DNA of 58,014 bases. Origin: Clostridiales bacterium. GTDB taxonomy: Bacteria; Bacillota; Clostridia; UBA1381. Position numbers and translations under genes: made by a program. Location: NCBI GenBank assembly GCA_029219585.1, contig JAQXTR010000099.1, forward strand, positions 1 to 58,014, read 5' to 3'. Under the pieces are notes generated by a model. The model made no database searches. It was given only the letters and a program-made list of their open reading frames with translations, and was not told the DNA's origin. How positions within the stretch are numbered: position 1 is the first letter of the stretch; the number at the start of each line of letters is the position of its first letter. This document shows positions 1 through 8,707 of the stretch, in pieces.

Positions 1-102
1 AGCACCCATACAATAGCTATATTCATATACATTAATTATAAACCAAGTTGTACTAAATTGCAATGTTTTTTTTAGCAATATTATGATTTTATATAAAACT
101 AA

Positions 103-144
103 CAAAAAAAGCCATGGTACTTTGTAAAAAAAGACTATGGCTTT
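103..144 (-). terminator. Rho-independent terminator of the 1.8-0.15 kb operon
   Basis: On the minus strand an AAAGCCAT arm pairs with ATGGCTTT about 26 bases later and is followed by a T run. It lies just after the stop codon of the CuAO-N/cohesin-like gene. Bases 1-102 hold no gene that I can see. Confidence 0.7.
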
Positions 145-153
145 AATGATTGC

Positions 154-1233
154 TTACTTTCCTATTGTGATTGTTTTGTTATCAAGATTTAGTGCCTTGC
201 CGTCAACCTCTATATCGGGGGCCTCATTGTTAGTGCCGTCATAGAACATAATATACGAATTGTATCCGGTAACTCCCAAGAAATCATTATTCAACGAAAT
301 GGTTCCTTTTTCTCCGGTAAGCGACTTAAATGTAGCTTTATATACATGACCCGGTGTCGTTCTTGCTCCGTTCTCGTCTATGGTAACATATACCACCTTT
401 GTTCCAAGCTCAAATTCTGTATTTTCTATGAACTCAGATGCCACATACGGAACATCATCATCACCCAGCATTGTACCGGAACCACTTACATATTCAAACT
501 TATTCTTATCATATTCAAATGATGCTACAACACCGTTAAGATATGCTGCATTGTCGATAAAATTATCCACATCAATATATACGGTGAATTCCTCGCCAAC
601 CTCAAGAGCTCCTGTTTTATCGGTTGAGATGCTCATTGAAGGTCTTTTATCTTCTATAACGGTCTCTGTTCCAATCTCATTACCGTCATCATCATATACG
701 GGCTTTTGTGTAACAGTCGGCTCCGGCGTTACTTTCGGAGGTGCATCCTCTGTAAGTATATCTGCACCCGTTGTAATCTCCACCGCATACTTTTCCTCAT
801 TCCAGTTCACTGTGCTTTCAAACGCTTCAGAAACAGCACGAAGCGGAATCATTGTTCTGTCGTTTATAATCTGCGCCGGAACTTCAAGCTTATAATCCAC
901 ATCTACCCTGTTCATAATATCTTTATATGTACATATCTTCATTGTATCACTGTCAATTGTGATAACAACATATCGCACACCGGTTGATGATGTTACTTTA
1001 ACCGTTCTTGTTTCTTCGTCCCAATCAACCTTACATCCCATTGCCGAGAACACGCCTCTTGCAGGAACAAGCGTTATTCCGTCGGTTATAACGGCATTCT
1101 GATCCTCAAATATGATCTTACTGTTGTCTACAAAAACATCCGGCTCATTCTTTAATTTATCTGCAGCTAAAGCCGATATTGTACATGCTGTAATTAGAGA
1201 AGATGCAACAAATATACTTATCAATTTTCTCAT
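154..1233 (-). CDS. Secreted protein with copper amine oxidase N-terminal-type domain and cohesin-like domain
   Basis: This is a 359-aa exported protein. A signal peptide covers residues 1-23 (cut near ALA-A). Residues about 33-155 are the two-part copper amine oxidase N-terminal-type (CuAO-N) fold, shown by the paired motifs LVPARGVFSAMGCKVDWDEE and MIPLRAVSEAF. A Pro/Thr-rich linker follows, then a beta-rich segment at about 203-355 (GEEFTVYIDVDNF, FEYDKNKFEYVSG) that resembles cohesin type domains. No enzyme active site is seen. These modules are typical of clostridial surface proteins involved in wall or carbohydrate binding, so a structural or binding role is inferred. ATG at 1233 is chosen because GGGAG (1246-1250) is placed for it, while the GTG at 1245 overlaps that site. 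It follows the frameshifted lipoprotein by 18 bases and probably shares its promoter. Confidence 0.75.
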   Translation of the reverse strand: MRKLISIFVASSLITACTISALAADKLKNEPDVFVDNSKIIFEDQNAVITDGITLVPARGVFSAMGCKVDWDEETRTVKVTSSTGVRYVVITIDSDTMKICTYKDIMNRVDVDYKLEVPAQIINDRTMIPLRAVSEAFESTVNWNEEKYAVEITTGADILTEDAPPKVTPEPTVTQKPVYDDDGNEIGTETVIEDKRPSMSISTDKTGALEVGEEFTVYIDVDNFIDNAAYLNGVVASFEYDKNKFEYVSGSGTMLGDDDVPYVASEFIENTEFELGTKVVYVTIDENGARTTPGHVYKATFKSLTGEKGTISLNNDFLGVTGYNSYIMFYDGTNNEAPDIEVDGKALNLDNKTITIGK

Positions 1234-1251
1234 ATTATATAACACTCCCTA

Positions 1252-1819
1252 TTATTTTTCAACCTTAATATTTTCTTTTACGACTTTCTTTAGTTCCTCA
1301 AGACGTTCCTCATTCCCGGCTTGCGTAATAGCTGTACTTGTTATTCTTATATCTCCGTCAACAGTTGTAATTACATACTTAACCTTGTCCATCTCCAGTT
1401 CTTCCTTGGTTGCTGCAACATATTCATATGTAATCTTTCCACTGTCATCCTTTGAGATATCGAAGTCTGAAATATCATAATTCTTCCCTATACGCTTTTT
1501 AATGGTCGCCTCATCCTTAGGTTCATTATCCGGATTTTTAATATCTGCCTCACCGTAAGAAACAGACTCTTCACCTTTGTTTATAATAAGGTTCTTTTCA
1601 TCATTTTTTTGTGCACTCCCAACCTTCCTCAGGAGCACTTATAGTTATTCCGTTTTCTTCCGACTTGAATGTTACACCATCCCAGTTATCCGGGATAGCA
1701 AACTCACCTGCCGTTTTTGGGGCTTCCGTAGTCTCAACCGGTGCTGATTTCTTTCCGCAGCCGCATGCAGCCGTCAACACAAAAGCCGCAACCGCTATTG
1801 TCGTTAATATTTTTTTCAT
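1252..1819 (-). pseudogene. Small secreted lipoprotein gene interrupted by a frameshift at an A7 run
   Basis: Two overlapping frames give one coherent product. The first begins at ATG 1819 behind AGAGG, with a lipoprotein-type signal (MKKILTTIAVAAFVLTAACG) and then a Thr/Glu-rich spacer. It reads to GWECTKK and stops. The second continues with NDEKNLIINKGEESVSYGE and ends at 1252. The switch falls on seven consecutive A residues on the coding strand (T run at 1607-1613). Removing one A restores a 188-residue protein. I do not recognise the family. The break may be a true mutation, a phase-variable tract, or a sequencing error in the homopolymer. Confidence 0.7.
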
Positions 1820-1862
1820 TATAAATATACCTCTTTCATTAATAATATAATCAACTGATTTC

Positions 1863-1891
1863 ATGATACCACAGCCGGCAGCTTTTGTCAA
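1863..1891 (-). promoter_or_regulatory. Sigma-A promoter of lipoprotein / CuAO-N operon
   Basis: On the minus strand the -35 is TTGACA (1886-1891) and the -10 is TATCAT (1863-1868), spaced 17 bases, with TGG ahead of the -10 (extended type). Transcription would start about 30 bases upstream of the lipoprotein ATG. Confidence 0.8.
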
Positions 1892-2098
1892 GCATTAGTT
1901 TCCGATTGTCACGACATACGCATGAATATTTATCCCCGTCTTTAGAGAGTAACACCATCATCTTTTGGAACACCATACCAAGAAAAATGTTGAATTTTGC
2001 CTTAAAATAGGGCTTTTTTATTGCAAAAAACACTTGACAAAAAATTTTTGTGATATAATTAATGGTGTTAGTAGTGTTGTGAAATTAGAGGTTTTATC

Positions 2099-2164
2099 AT
2101 GGCATATTTTTTAAAGAAAACTAAGCTTAAGCAGGTTCAATCTATCTTGAATTATATTATTTAA
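2099..2164 (+). pseudogene. 21-codon ORF, likely 5' remnant of an IS1634-like transposase
   Basis: A good ribosome site (AGAGG at 2087-2091) stands 7 bases before an ATG whose product starts MAYFLKKTKLKQ and stops after 21 codons. From memory, MAYFLKKT-K is the usual start of clostridial IS1634-family transposases, so this looks like the stub of such a gene. A TTGACA (2034-2039) and TATAAT (2054-2059) lie upstream but only 14 bases apart. An inverted repeat (GGCTGTTGC / GCAGCAGCC) follows at about 2176-2201; read on the minus strand it ends in TTTTT. The rest of 2034-2402 holds no gene I can support. Confidence 0.4.
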
Positions 2165-2330
2165 TGTACCTAAAAAGGCTGTTGCAAAGAGAGCAGCAGC
2201 CTTACATTATATGTCAAACTTGCACCATTTTTTAAAGTTGGATTCTAAAGTCATGTATTATTCAAGTTATCAGTTTATCACATTTACAGAAAAATTTCAA
2301 CTGCATTTTAATATTTTTTCACGTTTCTGA

Positions 2331-2346
2331 AATTTTTCAGAAATTG
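2331..2346. promoter_or_regulatory. Palindrome upstream of the SLH gene promoter
   Basis: TTCTGAAA-TTTCAGAA arms form a perfect inverted repeat in an AT-rich stretch about 60 bp upstream of the SLH gene -35 box. It could be an operator; no binding protein can be named. Confidence 0.3.
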
Positions 2347-2402
2347 TTCACATATTTAACGCGTAAACGCTGTTTGTATTGTATGAACATTTCTTTTTAT
2401 GA

Positions 2403-2431
2403 TTGACTTTATCGCAATTTAATGGTATAAT
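2403..2431 (+). promoter_or_regulatory. Sigma-A promoter of the large SLH protein gene
   Basis: TTGACT (2403-2408) and TATAAT (2426-2431) are spaced 17 bases. The transcript would begin near 2438 and carry a leader of about 75 bases with a small CCGGG/CCCGG hairpin (2460-2477). Confidence 0.85.
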
Positions 2432-2513
2432 GTTATAAGTGCATAAAAGGGAGATAACTCCGGGATGTTGCACCCGGCTTTATCCTTATTTTAGGAAAGG
2501 AACTGATAAAGTG

Positions 2514-5500
2514 ATGAAAAAACAAACCTTATTAAAAAGAATGCTTTCTTCAGCTGCAGCGCTTGCGGTTTCAGCCTCAGCACTGCTAACATCATTCAAT
2601 GTACAAGCTGCATTCAGCGATGTGCCGGATGATTACAGCTATAGAAAGGCTATAACAACTTTGAGCAAGCTGAAGGTCATAGACGGCTACGAGGACGGAA
2701 CCTTCGGACCTAACAAGAATATAACCAGAGCTGAGTTCACAAAACTGCTTGTTTATATGCTTGGCTACGGCGATATTTCCACAACCACAACACAGTTTGA
2801 GGATCTTGCCGCAGACCATTGGGCGAATGCAAATATTGCAACAGCATTCAGTCTGGGAATAGTAAACGGCTACAGCGATACCGAATTTGGTCCTGACAAT
2901 GCGGTCACATATGAGCAGGCTCTCAAGATGGTTGTCTGCGCGCTCGGTTATCAGAATGCGGCAGAAGCTATGGGCGGGTATCCTGACGGATATATCGCTG
3001 AGGCAGCATCTCTTAAGCTTAACGACGGCATTACCGCCGCAGTTTATACCGACAACGCTTCAAGAGGTCTGGTTGCTCAGATTATGTATAACGCGCTTGA
3101 GATTGATATGTATGAGTTGAGCGGTAATAAGTATGTTTCGACAGGTAAGAATCTTCTGAATGACTATCTTGATACCTACATAATGAAAGGTACTGTAGTA
3201 GGAGTTGAGGATTCTGTTACAATTGACTGTCAGACATCGCTCAATCCGGGCTTTATAGCAATTGATGAATCATCAACAGGTGATGAATATGTAATTGACT
3301 ATACTACGTATACAAAATCGCTTGCCTCCATGAATGACTTTCTTGGCAAAACAGTGCAGGTATATTACCGCAAGGACGGCAACAGTGATGATCTCTTCCT
3401 TATAGATATCGATAATGACATCTATAAAAACAAAGAACTGTCGGTTATGTATTATAATGTTGAATCCTTTGACGGAAATACATTTAAATACTATGTGGAC
3501 GGCACAAATAAAAAAGAAAGCGTACGGCTTGACACATCAAGTCTTACAATACGCTATAACGGCAAATCGATACGTAATAGTGTTACAATTGCCGGTACAA
3601 GCAAAAATGCAGAAGGAAACACAACTGCTGTCAGCAAGGAATGTACTCCCGAGGAGGCACTTACGGAATGGATCTCCCCGGACAGTGACTACTTTATTTA
3701 CGGTACAATAAAGTTTATAGACACAGGCTCAACAGGCAAATACAACATAGTCGATATTTATGATTATGACAATATAGTTGCCAATTCAGTACCGTCTTCC
3801 TCGGATTACAGAATCTCCGACAAGACGATAACCGGTAATTATCTCATTCTTGACCCTGACAGTATAGATTATACGTTCTCTATTATGAAAAACAATGCCG
3901 TAATACCAACAACATCAATTGCCGCAGGAGATGTAATAAACTATGCAAAGAGTCTTGAGGACGATGACTGCTACTATACGGTATATGCTACCGCTAAGAG
4001 TATTAAGGGTACAATAACATCCCTCAATATAGATGATAAGGCGGATGACAAGACAATATCAATTGATAATGTCGAATACCGAGTAACGGATCGCTTCATT
4101 GATTATATGAAGAAAAAAGAGCAGGTGACCCTTGAAACAGGTTCTTCAATCACAGCATATCTTGATATGTTCGGCTCGCTTGAATGGGGTACAATAAATA
4201 AATCTACAACATACTATCCGTATGCGTATGTTATTGACGTTGCCCAAGACGGAGAGGATTATTTCATTAAAATGTTTGCGCCTACAAACGGCAGTATAAC
4301 CTCATTATCCTCATCAACAGCATACTCCGTAAAGAGCTATAAGATAGCTGACAGTCCGAAGCTTAATTCGAAAAAATCTTCACCCGAAGGAATCGTATCA
4401 CAGCTTGCTCTAAACGCAGCCGCCGCAAATTTGGATACGCAGATTTCCGGTGCGAACATAAAAACAACCGATTACAACCAGCTTGTACGCGTACAATTCT
4501 CAGGAGGCGAGATTGTAAACATTGTAACCTTCGACACAGCTAACGACGGTAACAGAAATTCCGACACAAGCAAGATTGTAAGATTCCAGGCAATGAATCC
4601 TGCAACAAAATACTACGTAAGCTCATCAAGCGTAAAGAGCACAGCGCAGAGCAGCGGTACAACAATGTACTCAATAAAAACAACAACACCGCTGTTTGTC
4701 ATTCCCAAGGACAGGAATGATACTGCATCCTATGCTCTTAAGTCTGCAATAACAACAAACTCAATGACTTCAGGCGGAACTTATTATGTAGATGCATATG
4801 ATGTTGATGATTCAAAATATCCGGCATGTCTTCTCATTTATAATTCTTCACTGAAGAGCGGTACCGCAATCACCCACTCAACAGCATATAGACTTATATA
4901 TGACAAAATCAATCAGGAGGTTGAAGACGGAGATATCGTGAATAAGCTTTACACGTATAACTCAGCTACCACAAAGAGCTCGGCAACGATTGCCGCGTCA
5001 CCGAACAATGACTTCAACCGTCTGGGCAAAGGTGATATAGTGCTTGTAGGAAGCAACGGCGATAAAGAGCTTGATACATATATGCAGGTTCAAGATTATG
5101 ACGAGATTAAAACGGTTCTTGGAGGAGCAGTCGTTCCTGTCACCGGCAGCGACGGAACAGAGAAAAATGAACGCTTCAACTGGACAGCTGAGCAGGAGCA
5201 GACCGAGGAAAACAACTGGCAGAAATATAAATTTGACTTCCGTTATCCAAGAGCAGAAGTAACTGATCCTAATAACTATTGGGTAACAGGCGGTAACTAT
5301 ACAGGTATTTCCTCACGTGCCTTTATGTGCAACGTTCTTCAGGTGCTTGACGCGGAGAACCTTATTTATGTCACACCTAATGGTTTTGATGATAGTGGAA
5401 ACCTTCCAAGTGACTATATTGAAATCAAGGTTTCAAGCTCTACGAAGATCATAAGATATGATTCGAATGAAGATGAGTTTACGCCTTACGCGGAAGGTAC

Positions 5501-5648
5501 AACAGATACGGCTCTTGCAGTAACCGACCTCAAGGGTGCTGAAGATTACGGAGACGGATGCTCAAAGATTCTTCTTACATATGTATCAGGCTCAACATCG
5601 TCTTCATCTGCAACACCTACCGCTAAATTCATTGTCATCTATCAGTAA
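2514..5648 (+). CDS. Large S-layer homology (SLH) domain protein
   Basis: This is a 1044-aa exported protein. The signal peptide is residues 1-32 (NVQA-AFSDV). Three SLH modules follow: 33-85 (FSDVPDDYSY, GYEDGTFGP, ITRAEF), 95-147 (FEDLAADHWA, NGYSDTEFGP) and a weaker one at about 153-197. SLH modules bind pyruvylated wall polysaccharide, so the protein should sit on the outer wall. The remaining ~850 residues are Ser/Thr/Asp/Tyr-rich beta-type sequence with no family I can name. The length and strong promoter would suit an S-layer or major surface protein, which is inference. ATG 2514 is preferred: AGGAAAGG lies upstream and the signal peptide starts there. A GTG at 2511 is also possible. 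Confidence 0.85.
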   Translation: MKKQTLLKRMLSSAAALAVSASALLTSFNVQAAFSDVPDDYSYRKAITTLSKLKVIDGYEDGTFGPNKNITRAEFTKLLVYMLGYGDISTTTTQFEDLAADHWANANIATAFSLGIVNGYSDTEFGPDNAVTYEQALKMVVCALGYQNAAEAMGGYPDGYIAEAASLKLNDGITAAVYTDNASRGLVAQIMYNALEIDMYELSGNKYVSTGKNLLNDYLDTYIMKGTVVGVEDSVTIDCQTSLNPGFIAIDESSTGDEYVIDYTTYTKSLASMNDFLGKTVQVYYRKDGNSDDLFLIDIDNDIYKNKELSVMYYNVESFDGNTFKYYVDGTNKKESVRLDTSSLTIRYNGKSIRNSVTIAGTSKNAEGNTTAVSKECTPEEALTEWISPDSDYFIYGTIKFIDTGSTGKYNIVDIYDYDNIVANSVPSSSDYRISDKTITGNYLILDPDSIDYTFSIMKNNAVIPTTSIAAGDVINYAKSLEDDDCYYTVYATAKSIKGTITSLNIDDKADDKTISIDNVEYRVTDRFIDYMKKKEQVTLETGSSITAYLDMFGSLEWGTINKSTTYYPYAYVIDVAQDGEDYFIKMFAPTNGSITSLSSSTAYSVKSYKIADSPKLNSKKSSPEGIVSQLALNAAAANLDTQISGANIKTTDYNQLVRVQFSGGEIVNIVTFDTANDGNRNSDTSKIVRFQAMNPATKYYVSSSSVKSTAQSSGTTMYSIKTTTPLFVIPKDRNDTASYALKSAITTNSMTSGGTYYVDAYDVDDSKYPACLLIYNSSLKSGTAITHSTAYRLIYDKINQEVEDGDIVNKLYTYNSATTKSSATIAASPNNDFNRLGKGDIVLVGSNGDKELDTYMQVQDYDEIKTVLGGAVVPVTGSDGTEKNERFNWTAEQEQTEENNWQKYKFDFRYPRAEVTDPNNYWVTGGNYTGISSRAFMCNVLQVLDAENLIYVTPNGFDDSGNLPSDYIEIKVSSSTKIIRYDSNEDEFTPYAEGTTDTALAVTDLKGAEDYGDGCSKILLTYVSGSTSSSSATPTAKFIVIYQ

Positions 5649-5664
5649 TTACACTGTAAATTAT

Positions 5665-5700
5665 AAAAAAGTGTCATAAGCTCAAGCTTGACACTTTTTT
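5665..5700 (+). terminator. Strong rho-independent terminator after the SLH gene
   Basis: AAAAAAGTGTC pairs with GACACTTTTTT, with an inner AAGC/GCTT stem, starting 16 bases after the stop codon and ending in six T residues. Confidence 0.9.
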
Positions 5701-5754
5701 ATTTGAATTCTATAATCAGATTATACTTATCTTAAAGAGGAGAGTTTATCAATT

Positions 5755-7566
5755 ATGAAATCCAAAGTCTTGCTTAATATAATTGCTTCGCTTGCAATCC
5801 TGACTGTTTACACTACGTCTGCGAATCCGAAAAACGCGTGTGCGACAGTCCCCGTCATTTCAGCTATTACTGATGCAACCGTCAAGACAGAAACCAATAC
5901 TTCATATATCATTTATAATCATCTCACAGCATTTCTCACATCATTTTCTGCTGATGCCAACAGCTTAAGCTATAGCTATATCCTTACAGGTGATACCACC
6001 GGAGCTGATGCCTATCTTGCCGTATATGACACGGATAATAAGTTGAAATATATTTCTAAAAATCAGCCCTGCGCATCAGAAGCGGGTAACTTCAGCGGCT
6101 GTACACCTAAGCTAATGATATGGGATTCTTCACAGCATCCTCTAACCGACGTAATTACGGAGGTTTCACAGCCCGGAGAAATATGCGTTAATGACACTAT
6201 GCCCCCGGAAGATACAGATGATCTTTGGGTTAATTCCGTTACCCACCTTACGCTTAACACAATTCTTGAAGGAGATACTGTATGGTCTGTATCAGACAGT
6301 AACATCGCATCTATTACCCAAGACGGCATCCTTACGGCAACAGCCCCCGGTGCATTGACTGTTTTTGCCCAAATCAGCGGATACACATTTCAAAAAACAT
6401 TTACAGTTCGACGCTGCACCTTTTCGGGCAGCGCTTCATGCGGTGATGACACAGGGCGTCCCGCAGACAGCACCGACTATTTAAAAGCAGTTGACGGTGA
6501 CCTCAACACATACTTTGACGGCACCGAAAACGGCTGGATTCAATATGATTACGGTCTTCCGTTCAAGCTGCATGAAATCCGACTTGCCGCCCGAAACGGA
6601 ATGTCGGAATGCACAATAGGCGGCAGAGTTCAGGCATCCAATGATGGGATAGCATGGACTGACCTGTATCAAATATCCGCAGCAATTCCGGCAGACTCAT
6701 ATACCATAATCACCGCATCATCGCTTTTGGATAATCATGCCTACCGCTATTACAGATATACCAATCCGAACAATATGACAAATATAGCCGAATTTATCCT
6801 TTACGGTCATATCAGCAATGATACTCCGCCTGACGCACCGGAGATTAATGATATACAGGAATTTACCGACAGCTTTGAAAGCAATTCAAACATATTCGGC
6901 GCCGAAAACGGTACTCTTGATTCGGACGGAAATAAAGTATTTGACTCCGGTCTTGACCGTTTCGGCAAAGTATTTGCTCCTGTAAAAGCCACAGCTTCAT
7001 CATCACTTACCAAGCCTATAGAACTTACACACAATGAGTTGTTCAGAATAACCTTCACAATGTTTACAGGCTGGGAAAGCAACGGCAGGGATCATACCTT
7101 TGCCATCAAAGATAAAGACGGGAATGAAATAGCGGCCCTCTATATAACAAACGGAGGCTATACCTTAAGTGAAATAAGAATAGGCGGAGCTAATGTTCTT
7201 GACGCACCGACAATTGCACAAAGCCGCAGCAATCCCGGCACAATCAAAGCGGGTGCAAACGGCTGGAATGCAAACGGTCAGCCGTTTGTGAATACTGTCG
7301 GGTACAATAAGACTGTTGAGATCAGAATCGACGGCGCAGGAAATGCTTTAATTTCCGCATCAGGCGGTATGTATGATACCACCGTTACCGGAACACTGTC
7401 AGAGCCTGTGTCAATAGCTTCAATAGAGCTTACCGGCAGCTATAAAAAGGCACGCGGCAGAGTAGTTTCCTACGATAATCTTGATGCTGATGTTATCACC
7501 TACAGCACGGCATGTGATTCATCTATACCTTCTTCTGAACCGGTAACGACATCTGTACTGCCCTAA
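5755..7566 (+). CDS. Secreted multidomain protein with Big2-type and F5/8 (discoidin) C-type domains
   Basis: This is a 603-aa exported protein starting behind AGAGGAG. Residues 1-29 form a signal peptide. About 30-150 is an Ig-like region of unknown family. About 160-218 resembles a bacterial Ig-like (Big2) module (DTVWSVSDSNIASITQDGIL). About 220-350 fits a discoidin/F5-8C carbohydrate-binding module (AVDGDLNTYFD, WIQYDYG, LHEIRLAARNG, AEFILYG). The last ~230 residues (from IQEFTDSFESNSNIFGAENG) look like a beta-jelly-roll of the kind found in polysaccharide-binding proteins. No catalytic domain or wall anchor is visible. Glycan binding is inferred. The neighbouring surface proteins on both sides suggest a surface-protein island. 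Confidence 0.75.
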   Translation: MKSKVLLNIIASLAILTVYTTSANPKNACATVPVISAITDATVKTETNTSYIIYNHLTAFLTSFSADANSLSYSYILTGDTTGADAYLAVYDTDNKLKYISKNQPCASEAGNFSGCTPKLMIWDSSQHPLTDVITEVSQPGEICVNDTMPPEDTDDLWVNSVTHLTLNTILEGDTVWSVSDSNIASITQDGILTATAPGALTVFAQISGYTFQKTFTVRRCTFSGSASCGDDTGRPADSTDYLKAVDGDLNTYFDGTENGWIQYDYGLPFKLHEIRLAARNGMSECTIGGRVQASNDGIAWTDLYQISAAIPADSYTIITASSLLDNHAYRYYRYTNPNNMTNIAEFILYGHISNDTPPDAPEINDIQEFTDSFESNSNIFGAENGTLDSDGNKVFDSGLDRFGKVFAPVKATASSSLTKPIELTHNELFRITFTMFTGWESNGRDHTFAIKDKDGNEIAALYITNGGYTLSEIRIGGANVLDAPTIAQSRSNPGTIKAGANGWNANGQPFVNTVGYNKTVEIRIDGAGNALISASGGMYDTTVTGTLSEPVSIASIELTGSYKKARGRVVSYDNLDADVITYSTACDSSIPSSEPVTTSVLP

Positions 7567-7603
7567 TGCAGGGAGCTGCCGACTTATGGACGCATCGGCT
7601 TAT

Positions 7604-7637
7604 AAAAAAGCAGCAAAACTCATTTGAGCTTTGCTGC
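7604..7637 (-). terminator. Terminator of the minus-strand pyrE/CuAO/SLH operon
   Basis: GCAGCAAA (7610-7617) pairs with TTTGCTGC (7630-7637); on the minus strand the stem is followed by TTTTTT. It lies between two convergent genes and may also slow plus-strand transcription. Confidence 0.85.
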
Positions 7638-7643
7638 AAACAT

Positions 7644-8699
7644 TTATTTGTTAACTATACTATACAAACGGCTCAGTGTTGTTATCGCCTGCTCCACTGT
7701 TACCGGATTATACGGATAGAACTTATTGCTGTCATCAAGCGACATTATGCCGTGGTCAAGATTCCATCCAACATAGTATTTTGCCCAATCAGCAACTGCA
7801 GGCTTATCGGAGGTAACACATTTGTTGTCTGAACTTACATACATATACTTATCAGCCAGTCTTGTCATAAGAGTTGCCAGCTCCTGTCGCGTAAGCCGTC
7901 CGTCCGGGTCAAATTCCGTATCCGTTTTTCCGGTTATAATACCCAGTGCATAAAGCTGATTTATCGAATCAGCACGTCCGGAACAATCCGAGAAGAAACC
8001 GTTTATATATTCCGTACCCGTGGCAGTCATATACGACTCTATACTTGAATAGTTGCCATATACAACTATAAAATTGGCAAGAAGCTCTGTAAGCTGCTCA
8101 CGAGTTATATATCTTCCGTACAGACCGGTAAATTCATACGGAAGCAGTGACCTTGAAGCTGCGGTGCGCATCTCATGCTTAGCCCATTCCGCATCGGGAA
8201 GCTTAAGAAAATCCTTTGTTGTACATACATTCCACAATACACCTCCGTATGCCGTATCCTTCTTATCTAAGAACTCCGACTGAAGATAGCTCAGATTTAC
8301 GGCATCCGTTTTCGCAGGCATATAGCAGATATAATTATCAGTACCATATGTTCCTATCTGTATTCCCGATTCAAAATAATAACTTATTTTAGAACCGCTT
8401 GTTGTTGTAAAATTCACACATATGCCGCGGAACGGTGTCGGGTTTACCTTCCTCCATACCGTGACATTGCTTGAAGCATAGTAAAAATCTCTGATCTCAT
8501 TTTCATCAAGATTCTTATATATATTAGCATCAAGATCACATATCGTAGCGGAGGCTATATCATTTACATCATAAATTCCGAGAGCCTCCGCAAACGGCAT
8601 CGAATCCGGAAGATTTATAACATCATACGCAAATGCCTGCACCGGCAGCAGAACAAGCGCCGCAAACACTGCAAATATTTTTTTTAAAATAATAATCAC
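7644..8699 (-). CDS. SLH-domain protein (C-terminal SLH modules)
   Basis: This is a 351-aa exported protein. A signal peptide is at 1-24 (LVLLPVQAFA-Y). An uncharacterised region covers about 25-190. SLH-type modules lie at the C end: a partial one at about 193-216 (YITREQLTELLANFIVVYG), one at 237-288 (LGIITGKTDTEFDPDGRLTR) and one at 302-349 (WAKYYVGWNLDHGI, YPYNPVTVEQA). This is the reverse of the usual N-terminal placement seen in the 2.5 kb gene. The start is awkward: the only in-frame standard start before the signal peptide is the GTG at 8699, which overlaps the only good ribosome site (AAGGGG). An ATT codon just downstream might be used instead. It follows the CuAO-N gene by 8 bases and is probably coupled to it. 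Confidence 0.75.
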   Translation of the reverse strand: MIIILKKIFAVFAALVLLPVQAFAYDVINLPDSMPFAEALGIYDVNDIASATICDLDANIYKNLDENEIRDFYYASSNVTVWRKVNPTPFRGICVNFTTTSGSKISYYFESGIQIGTYGTDNYICYMPAKTDAVNLSYLQSEFLDKKDTAYGGVLWNVCTTKDFLKLPDAEWAKHEMRTAASRSLLPYEFTGLYGRYITREQLTELLANFIVVYGNYSSIESYMTATGTEYINGFFSDCSGRADSINQLYALGIITGKTDTEFDPDGRLTRQELATLMTRLADKYMYVSSDNKCVTSDKPAVADWAKYYVGWNLDHGIMSLDDSNKFYPYNPVTVEQAITTLSRLYSIVNK

Positions 8700-8707
8700 C
8701 CCTTCTG

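Noticed and set aside
1851-2033. 60-codon minus-strand frame upstream of the lipoprotein
   Set aside because: It overlaps the lipoprotein promoter, lacks a ribosome site and its product is not protein-like.
7566-7832. Plus-strand open frame overlapping the small SLH gene
   Set aside because: It has no ribosome site, lies across the terminator hairpin and is antisense to a clear gene.
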